A stretch of 37,985 nucleotides of DNA from an uncultured archaeon (GTDB lineage Archaea; Halobacteriota; Methanosarcinia; Methanosarcinales; Methanoperedenaceae): positions 1 through 37,985 of the forward strand of contig CABMII010000067.1 in NCBI GenBank assembly GCA_902386255.1, written 5' to 3'. Positions 32,350 through 37,985 of the stretch are shown here, in pieces. The position numbers were made by a program, and so were the translations under genes. How positions within the stretch are numbered: the stretch's first letter is position 1; every line of letters starts with the position of its first letter. Below the pieces are notes generated by a model. The model did no database searches. It worked only from the letters and a program-made list of their open reading frames with translations, and was not told where the DNA came from.

Positions 32350-34599
32350 TTACTTACCATCCTCTTCTATCATTTTGTAATAAGGTTGAAACTCTTCCTT
32401 CAAAAAAGGTTTACCGATTTTCTGGTATTCCTTCTTAGCTGCCCGCATGAGATGATGTATCCCGATTGCGCAGGATTCCTCCGCAGCATAAAATGCAGAC
32501 GATAACGCGATATTCTTGATATTCCCGCCGGCAAGCTTCAATCTCTCAGCGAAAAATTTGTAATCTATATCCCCTGCAAGCGGCGCGCATTTCGGGAATA
32601 TTCCGCTCCATATGAGTTTTCTCTGGTTTTCATCGGGGAAAGGAAAGTCAATCACAAAATGCATCCTTCTTAAAAAGGCATCATCAATGTTTTTGCTAAG
32701 ATTGGTAGCAAGTATGACAACGCCCTCATACTCTTCCATTTTCTGAAGCAAATATCCGATTTCTATGTTGGCATACCTGTCGTGAGCGTCTTTGACCTCG
32801 GAGCGTTTTCCGAACAGCGCATCAGCCTCGTCAAAGAACAGGATGGCGTTACTGGTTTCAGCCTCCTTGAAAATCTTGCTCAGGTTTTTTTCTGTCTCGC
32901 CAATATATTTGCTGACCACGTTAGATAAATCGATTTTATACAGGTCTAATCCCGCGTCCCGGGCGATAATTTCGGCAGACATTGTTTTTCCCGTACCTGA
33001 CGGCCCTGAGAAAAGGGCATTCAGCCCCTTTCCCAACGAGAATTTCTTATCAAAACCCCAATCTGTATAAACGATTCCCCTGTATTTGATATACCCTGAT
33101 ATTTCTTTTAATTGTTTTTTTATGTCATCAGGGAGGACTATATCCTCCCAGGTATAGTGAGGTTCGATTTTTCTGGCAAAAGCGACGAGGTTCCTGTTGG
33201 ACTGCGCCTTGCATCCCATGTTAAGAACTTCCATTGATAATTTAGAATTTCCAGGGTTTTTTGCAATCAAAATATTCCGCGCCGTGGATATGGCATCCTT
33301 TATCTGGCCCCCGCTGAAATTGAATTTACCGGCTAGGGCTCCAATATCCACATCTTCCGGGGCATCGCCGTCCAGCATTGATTCCCACAGGCGTTTACGA
33401 AGCATAAGGGACGGGAGGGGAAATGCCTGGCTTATAAAGCTATGATTTTTTAAAACCCCGGCAGGCTCCCAATACTGCTCACCTGACAGGAAAATCAAAT
33501 TTGGAAATTGATCTAGTTCCATGAGCAATCCGGTAACTCCCATGTTTTCTTCTTTCAGCAGACCGTCAAATCCTTCAAAATACATTGAAGAATTCTGCAA
33601 TAATGCTTCGCGAAGTACAGGTTTCAAGGTTTCTAAGGCCTGATCTTTCATCAAAGCTTTTGAATTTACAACGAGCATTGACATTCCCAGTTCATTGCAT
33701 ATGGCTTCAGCAGCCATCTTCTTCCCGGACCCGTATGGGCCGTAAAAAAAGAACATCGGGATTTTAACAAGAGAATGGTTATTTATCAGATTCCTGAATG
33801 TAGTTATCGTGCCCTCAGGCAGAATAAGATCTTGGAAGGACTTTTGCGGTTTTATTATTGCTGAGAAATTCCGAACCCTCTGGTCTATTGCATTTTCCCC
33901 GAGGAGAAAGTTTATTATCCTGTCATCGACTTTAAGAAATTTCGATAACAAGGGAACCTGTTCATCTCCTATAAGATATACAAGCCTGTTCTTGATCAAT
34001 GGGGCATCTTGCGAAAATATATCTCTTGCCCAGAGTCTTTCTTCAGTCGAATGGCATAGAAGTTTTATCACAAGGTCAACACTTGGCCGCTTTCTGGTCA
34101 CGTCGTTCTGGAAGTAGGAATACAGCTTTTCATACCGCATGTCCAGTTCCGGCGCAAGACAGACTAACAGTGCATCTACCTCGAACGGCTGCAAATGAAA
34201 AAGTTCTGACAGGATATGAAGCCGCAGTTCCTTTCCCTGATTTATGCTTTCGGCTTTTTTTGCGTTAATTTCCCTGGTTATTTTTTCAATTTTTTCATGT
34301 TCCTGGGGTGAACGGGCATAAGCCTTCGATTCAAAGGAAGGGGTTTGGAGAATCGCATTTATTTCATCTTCTGAGATATACAAACCCTGGAATCCCTGTG
34401 AACTCTCGATGTGGTCAGCCTTTGATTTTTCATAATACAGGCGGATTATCGTATCAATCCGGTTGAGTTCTTCAAGAATATGTTCAAGATTATTTTTATA
34501 AATAGTCATAGTTGCTGACGCCCTGGATTTAATCAATAGCTTTGCCTTTTGATGCTCATTCGATTTTGTGACTTCTATTAAAATAAAAAAATTGCCCAT
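32350..34599 (-). CDS. Tandem AAA+ ATPase of the eCIS (Afp15 type)
   Basis: The 749-residue protein has an N-terminal helical part (about 1-250), a degenerate first AAA domain (GPYGSGKK at 287-294, no acidic Walker B: MYFEGFDG) and a canonical second (GPSGTGKT at 532-539, ILFFDEADALFGKRSE near 586-601, ATNLSKNIDDAFLRRM). This fits the ATPase found in nearly all eCIS loci, which assists assembly or loading; the exact step is not known. The start at 34599 has GAGGA 11 nt away; the ATG at 34509 (MTIYKNNLEHIL) is possible, and close to typical family starts. It is the first gene after the promoter at 34688-34704. Confidence 0.92.
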   Translation of the reverse strand: MGNFFILIEVTKSNEHQKAKLLIKSRASATMTIYKNNLEHILEELNRIDTIIRLYYEKSKADHIESSQGFQGLYISEDEINAILQTPSFESKAYARSPQEHEKIEKITREINAKKAESINQGKELRLHILSELFHLQPFEVDALLVCLAPELDMRYEKLYSYFQNDVTRKRPSVDLVIKLLCHSTEERLWARDIFSQDAPLIKNRLVYLIGDEQVPLLSKFLKVDDRIINFLLGENAIDQRVRNFSAIIKPQKSFQDLILPEGTITTFRNLINNHSLVKIPMFFFYGPYGSGKKMAAEAICNELGMSMLVVNSKALMKDQALETLKPVLREALLQNSSMYFEGFDGLLKEENMGVTGLLMELDQFPNLIFLSGEQYWEPAGVLKNHSFISQAFPLPSLMLRKRLWESMLDGDAPEDVDIGALAGKFNFSGGQIKDAISTARNILIAKNPGNSKLSMEVLNMGCKAQSNRNLVAFARKIEPHYTWEDIVLPDDIKKQLKEISGYIKYRGIVYTDWGFDKKFSLGKGLNALFSGPSGTGKTMSAEIIARDAGLDLYKIDLSNVVSKYIGETEKNLSKIFKEAETSNAILFFDEADALFGKRSEVKDAHDRYANIEIGYLLQKMEEYEGVVILATNLSKNIDDAFLRRMHFVIDFPFPDENQRKLIWSGIFPKCAPLAGDIDYKFFAERLKLAGGNIKNIALSSAFYAAEESCAIGIHHLMRAAKKEYQKIGKPFLKEEFQPYYKMIEEDGK

Positions 34600-34622
34600 G
34601 GTATAGAGAATCCTCTATCCGG

Positions 34623-34704
34623 AAGGAGTTTCATCGCGCCACTGGCTCACCCTAAAATCCAATATGCATTTTGTAAATGTAAATGGGCATATATATGGGT
34701 TTCG
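34623..34704 (-). promoter_or_regulatory. Promoter and shared 14-nt element of the eCIS structural operon
   Basis: On the minus strand CGAAA (BRE, 34704-34700) precedes ATATATATG (34696-34688), giving a start near 34665. The 14-nt sequence CGATGAAACTCCTT (34636-34623) follows in the predicted leader. The same BRE, TATA and 14-mer occur ahead of the effector operon (37699-37609). The remaining bases of the 34600-34786 gap show no gene. Confidence 0.6.
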
Positions 34705-34786
34705 AATCGTCATTAATGGAAACGTTTTAAAACATCGCTATTGCCGCGCCCTGTGCTTTCCCGGTTTTAGGTCTGTCCTCTCATTA

Positions 34787-35448
34787 CTATTTTTCATCAA
34801 TTGCTTCCCTTTTAAATTTTGTCGCAGGGCAGGAATAAATCCTGTCATTGCCCTGGCCGATTTGCTCTTTCAATTCAGTATTTAATATTTTTTTATTATA
34901 GTCCAGCCAAACGTGCCATTTCTCATTATCCTGACAATCAAATCCCCTGCATGGAACTGGCCGATGATCACGCACCGTGCACCTGTAAGTTTTCCTGTCA
35001 AGATGGGAACAATAACCATCCGGATTATGAGCAATCAGGTAAGGCCTTCCGAATTCCCATCTGATTATACCCTCCTCCACGTCCTGTTTTGACAGCGCGA
35101 ACGGGAACTTGCAGCATATCGACTTGCAGATATGCAGCCTGCTCAGGCAATCTACATTAGCTTCTTGTTTGAAAGTGTACTTGTCCTCTTCAGGTCTTGA
35201 TACAGTAACCCGATGCCGCTTTCGATGAAGACTTTCACAAGCCGCTCTGCCACATGTTTTTTCCTCTCGTCCAGTTCATCGATTGAGATCAGTCCTTTTT
35301 CATTGAGAAGTTCTACCAGTGCATACAGGAACGAAGTAGCTTCAAGTGTTTTCACAGTATTGGCATCGATCCTTGTGTGGTTTTAGAGAAGCCCCTTCGC
35401 TATATCTTTCATTAATTCTTGAGTACAATTTTGATTTTCTTTTTGCAT
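34787..35448 (-). pseudogene. YkgJ-like cysteine-cluster protein gene broken by a stop and a frameshift
   Basis: Three pieces read as one protein. From the ATG at 35448 (with AAAGGA upstream): MQKENQNCTQELMKDIAKGL, then an in-frame TAA (35385-35383). The same frame continues NHTRIDANTVKTLEATSFLY to IESGIGLLYQD. Near 35192 the frame must shift by one base, giving PEEDKYTFKQEANVDC, LHICKSICCKFPFALSKQDV, the stretch RPYLIAHNPDGYCSHLD and VRDHRPVPCRGFDC. The Cys clusters CKSICC and CRGFDC are typical of YkgJ proteins that bind metal or Fe-S. Two independent lesions suggest a dead gene; one extra C in GACCTG would repair the shift. An internal GTG at 35355 could restart the first part only. Confidence 0.72.
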
Positions 35449-35456
35449 AATTCCTT

Positions 35457-35747
35457 TTATTTCACTTCATACTTGAGACTCAAGTTTTTCTGTTTGATCA
35501 CTTCATCCAATTCGTGTTGTCTCCTGGAGAACGGAAATATTGCTTCAAAAGGCTCTCCTCCACTTGAAACGACAAAATCATACCTAATAATAACCTCTGT
35601 CCCGATGTTCACAGAACGTAATCGTTCCAGGAAAATAGTAAAACCATTCTCACCTTCGCCTATTTCCTCACCATTTACATAATAGAGAACGCCTCCTGAA
35701 ACGTCGTTGAGGTATTTCCACTCAAGAACTATTTCTTTTCTTGCCAT
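35457..35747 (-). CDS. Small protein next to the predicted effector, unknown function
   Basis: The 96-residue protein starts MARKEIVLEWKYLNDVSGGV (ATG at 35747, with GGGTGG upstream, chosen over a GTG 9 nt earlier). It has a compact alternating pattern: LYYVNGEEIGEGENGFTIFL, VNIGTEVIIRYDFVVSSGGE, and a charged helix at the end. I recognise no family. It begins 12 nt after the predicted transglutaminase gene, the place where immunity proteins or cargo chaperones often lie, so either role is possible, with position as the only evidence. Confidence 0.6.
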   Translation of the reverse strand: MARKEIVLEWKYLNDVSGGVLYYVNGEEIGEGENGFTIFLERLRSVNIGTEVIIRYDFVVSSGGEPFEAIFPFSRRQHELDEVIKQKNLSLKYEVK

Positions 35748-35759
35748 AATTTCCACCCG

Positions 35760-37157
35760 TTACAGGAGTCCTCTTGCCGGACGGTCTCTATGATCTAGGA
35801 TTTTTGCATCTCCGTTCCAGCTTTTGACCTGGTCGAACCACTGCTGAAGAGTCCTGTATGTGTTCGTGCCGCTAAAATGTCCCCAAAAATTCTGATACCC
35901 TACATAGATCAAGTTTTCACCTTCGAGCCCCACATCTGTTGGATTCCCGGAAAACTTCGTATTCTTAATATACCCCCAGTCGCCTGGAACCCAGTCTGAA
36001 TCGACAACGCCACTATCTCTTTTCATTGGCGAATTTCCGCTACCTGCTATCATTGTAATCTGTGTCGCAGCCTGACAGGCTATTGCATATTCTAGGGGAT
36101 TTATATTTAAATCCTTGAATGCATCCGTCTGGTTAATGCCTGGTTTTACCCTCCAATTATCACCTACTTTTTCCCAAAATGCAGGATTCATCTTCATAGC
36201 GGAGCCAGCCCCGAACGCATACTGTTTCTTTGCAGCAAACTCGACAATACCCTTACGTGCCGTCACATTATCATCAAGATTTTTCTGGGCATCAAGTTCT
36301 GTTGCACCTTGAACATTGAAAGTCCTGGTTGAATACAACATGGCATGAAGAATCTCACTTTCCAACGTCTTTCCAGTTGCTCCTGCGTGTGAATATACCG
36401 CTCCAGACTTTGTAAATCCGGAAACGCCGTTCATTGTAAAATAACTGGAAAGGTCGATTGAATCTTTCTCTACTGCTATCTTCCTTTGAAATGCATGCAT
36501 ACCCTTTTGCTGCACCACATGCGTCAACTCATGCGCCAGCAACCGCTTCCCATCGGAGGTTTCCGGCGCATACTGCCCGGCACCGAAAACAATATCATTC
36601 CCCAGAGTGAAAGCCCTCGCGTTTATCGCCTGCGCTGTATCAGCCGCTCTTGAATCCGAATGAGCCCGTACCTGACTGAAATCAACCCCGAAACGTGGCT
36701 CAAAGTATGCGCGAACATTTTCTGGCAATGGGCTGCCGCCGCCTTTGTTGGAAATAAGGCTGCTTTCCAATTCGCTCCCAACCTCGATGCTACTATTGGC
36801 TTTGGGCTGGATTGCCGGGGTAATCGAGGCTGACAGAGGCTTTGTCTGGACTTCCCCTTTTCCCTGGCAGGATGGCTGGCTGCTGGCCGAGGCGGGCATA
36901 CTCACCACCTGCTCCGCCACTCTATCAGCCTCCTGCTCGTAGATGTCGCCGGGCTGGCCTATTTCCAATTTGGCTTGTAGAGCACCAGATTTGACCAGCT
37001 TTTGAACAGCCTGGTTGCCAATAGTTCTTTGAAGGAATAAAATACGATCAACAGGCGAATTTGTAGACCGAGAGAAATCGGTCTTTTGTGTTTGGGCAAT
37101 CTTAGTTTCTTTCTTTGCCTTATGAATACTTTCTGATATTCTGACCACTTCGTTCAT
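35760..37157 (-). CDS. eCIS-core (DUF4157) protein with Tgl-type transglutaminase domain, predicted effector
   Basis: The 465-residue protein (ATG at 37157, GGAGGGA upstream) has an N-terminal part with LQRTIGNQAVQKLV and IGQPGDIYEQEADRVAEQVV, then the eCIS-core domain: LPENVRAYFEPRFGVDFSQV, RVHSDS-like RAHSDSRAADTA, NDIVFGAGQYAPET and the zinc motif HELTH (209-213). The C-terminal part (about 235-465) resembles Bacillus Tgl, the spore-coat transglutaminase: WRVKP, NPLEYAIACQAATQI with C361, VPGDWGYIKNTKF, LEGENLIYVG with E414 and WGHF with H427. The 13-residue spacing of Glu to His equals that in Tgl. DUF4157 proteins are commonly eCIS cargo. The enzyme would cross-link or deamidate glutamines in a target. 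It lies in the operon upstream of the particle genes. Confidence 0.8.
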   Translation of the reverse strand: MNEVVRISESIHKAKKETKIAQTQKTDFSRSTNSPVDRILFLQRTIGNQAVQKLVKSGALQAKLEIGQPGDIYEQEADRVAEQVVSMPASASSQPSCQGKGEVQTKPLSASITPAIQPKANSSIEVGSELESSLISNKGGGSPLPENVRAYFEPRFGVDFSQVRAHSDSRAADTAQAINARAFTLGNDIVFGAGQYAPETSDGKRLLAHELTHVVQQKGMHAFQRKIAVEKDSIDLSSYFTMNGVSGFTKSGAVYSHAGATGKTLESEILHAMLYSTRTFNVQGATELDAQKNLDDNVTARKGIVEFAAKKQYAFGAGSAMKMNPAFWEKVGDNWRVKPGINQTDAFKDLNINPLEYAIACQAATQITMIAGSGNSPMKRDSGVVDSDWVPGDWGYIKNTKFSGNPTDVGLEGENLIYVGYQNFWGHFSGTNTYRTLQQWFDQVKSWNGDAKILDHRDRPARGLL

Positions 37158-37247
37158 GTTTCCCTCCTTCATAATTATATTTGATACTTTAACTACTTGA
37201 CCATAGTGCAAATTCCAGATTGATTATAATAGCCCAGCAGTATTCAT

Positions 37248-37565
37248 TCATTTAACAATATTTTGAAATGCTTTAACCAGAATGTCGCCATCGGAAAGCG
37301 ACCCCTTCGACTTCAAACGATCCACTTCTAGTAGAAACTTTCCGACTGCTTCAGATTCAAGATTATTTTTCACCGCGAACTTCATCGCAAGATTCTTCAA
37401 TTCTGTCTTTGATGAATATTTCTTTGGCCTTTTTCCATCAATGAAATTGAATATGTGTCCGCATTTTCTGTGTCCTATTGTTGGTGTTGAAGGACTTGCA
37501 GACGTTTTTATATAATCCCTAAATGTACAATTCTCGATGATCTCTCCACACTCACAAATTATCAT
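37248..37565 (-). CDS. Small zinc-ribbon-like protein, first gene of the effector operon
   Basis: The 105-residue protein starts MIICECGEIIENC and has HRKCGHIFNFIDGK, so C4, C6, C13 and C35 with nearby His could form a zinc site. The rest is helical and charged (ELKNLAMKFAVKNNLESEAV and KFLLEVDRLKSKGSLSDGDI). I recognise no family. It lies behind the promoter at 37682-37699 and 90 nt before the effector gene on the same strand. A small regulator, adaptor or chaperone are all possible. Confidence 0.6.
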   Translation of the reverse strand: MIICECGEIIENCTFRDYIKTSASPSTPTIGHRKCGHIFNFIDGKRPKKYSSKTELKNLAMKFAVKNNLESEAVGKFLLEVDRLKSKGSLSDGDILVKAFQNIVK

Positions 37566-37608
37566 TTTTTATACCACCCTCTTTGAGAATAAACTGTCAA
37601 CTAATCAA

Positions 37609-37699
37609 AAGGAGTTTCATCGACATCTCTCGCTCCAGATTCAAGTGATTAATTGGATACCATTTATTCACATGGAGATGTCCATATATATCAATTTCG
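37609..37699 (-). promoter_or_regulatory. Promoter and shared 14-nt element of the effector operon
   Basis: On the minus strand CGAAA (37699-37695) precedes ATATATATGG (37691-37682), a close copy of the promoter at 34688-34704, with the predicted start near 37660. CGATGAAACTCCTT follows at 37622-37609, identical to 34636-34623. The first gene begins at 37565. Confidence 0.6.
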
Positions 37700-37985
37700 G
37701 TTGTTGAATGTGTTCATCTTTTTGTCAATTTCGAGGAGCTATTTTAAAAAAGTTAAAAAATGCTCCGATGGGGATTTGAGCGCAAATTTGCCAGTATAGT
37801 TTGTACTGTTGTAAAAATTTCCCCTCATTACCTACTTGTTTTGTTGATATATATGTTTTACTGGCACAGTTCCATAATTCAGTTATGAATAATAAAGTAA
37901 TATCATCACAATAAATAATTATTTATCCTTTAATGCAATGATACTACTTGCGCACCATGGTTACTATATCACCGACATTTAAGAA
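37700..37985. other. AT-rich region at the right edge without a supported gene
   Basis: No convincing reading frame is seen in either direction. TTGATATATATG at 37844-37855 on the plus strand repeats 12 nt of the effector promoter, and may drive a gene beyond the window. A 7-bp inverted repeat, GCCAGTA (37790-37796) and TACTGGC (37859-37865), brackets that region. An ATG at 37957 opens a frame to the window end, too short (29 nt) to judge. Confidence 0.4.

Noticed and set aside
10502-34599. Prophage or plain R-type tailocin
   Set aside because: AAA+ ATPase, DUF4255 terminator, LysM connector and DUF4157 cargo are eCIS features; no capsid, terminase, integrase, holin or lysin is visible.
34623-34636. 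C/D box RNA based on GATGA in the shared element
   Set aside because: The C box does not match fully and no paired D box or C'/D' boxes were found at proper distance.
34623-37622. The two 14-nt copies ending in GAAAC-like sequence as CRISPR repeat remnants
   Set aside because: Only two copies 3 kb apart, no repeats of usual length around them, and both sit at the same place in promoters.

Overview
The window looks archaeal, most likely a methanogen-related euryarchaeon; Candidatus Methanoperedens or a relative is my guess, not something the sequence proves. The reasons are a nifH-nifI1-nifI2-nifD-nifK gene order, with two PII-type regulators between nifH and nifD as in methanogens, and BRE/TATA promoters about 25 nt ahead of predicted starts, including one apparently leaderless gene.

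The left third (1-10.3 kb) is a nitrogen and molybdenum region. A truncated ammonium channel gene (amt, minus strand) diverges from a small membrane protein gene. Then, all on the plus strand, come nifH, nifI1, nifI2, nifD, nifK and a 2[4Fe-4S] ferredoxin; a CACAGAG-rich hairpin repeat; a CBS-pair protein and a class I glutamine amidotransferase; and a molybdate transporter set modA-modB-modC followed by an acetolactate-decarboxylase-like gene. All Mo-nitrogenase cofactor and P-cluster ligands are present in NifD and NifK, which fits molybdate uptake next door. modC carries a frameshift in a 10-A run and an abnormal Walker A. No nifE, nifN or nifB lies in the window. amt and nifH share a 10-nt element at the predicted transcription start.

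A fragment of a TauE/SafE-type permease near 10.4 kb marks the boundary with the second region. From 34.6 kb down to 10.5 kb the minus strand holds a tightly packed operon for an extracellular contractile injection system (eCIS, Afp/PVC family). In transcription order it encodes an AAA+ ATPase, a DUF4255 tail terminator, a regulatory-fold protein, a small protein, sheath, tube, a tail-assembly chaperone with an out-of-frame DUF6760 extension, a second tube protein, a 718-residue protein of unknown role, a LysM tube/baseplate protein, a split hub and spike, a PAAR tip, gp25, two baseplate-J-type proteins, a gpI-type protein, three fibre-like proteins and a coiled-coil protein.

Upstream, a separate minus-strand operon (37.6 to 34.8 kb) encodes a zinc-ribbon-like small protein, a DUF4157 (eCIS-core) protein whose C-terminus resembles Bacillus Tgl transglutaminase with its Cys-Glu-His triad, a small partner protein and a YkgJ-like cysteine-cluster gene broken by two lesions. 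Both operons are preceded by near-identical BRE/TATA elements and a shared 14-nt sequence, suggesting joint control of the injection particle and its probable cargo.

The two most notable signals are the predicted transglutaminase cargo and a textbook-looking -1 ribosomal frameshift signal (slippery heptamer CCCGGGG, 7-nt spacer, 8-bp stem) that would fuse the chaperone to the DUF6760 module.
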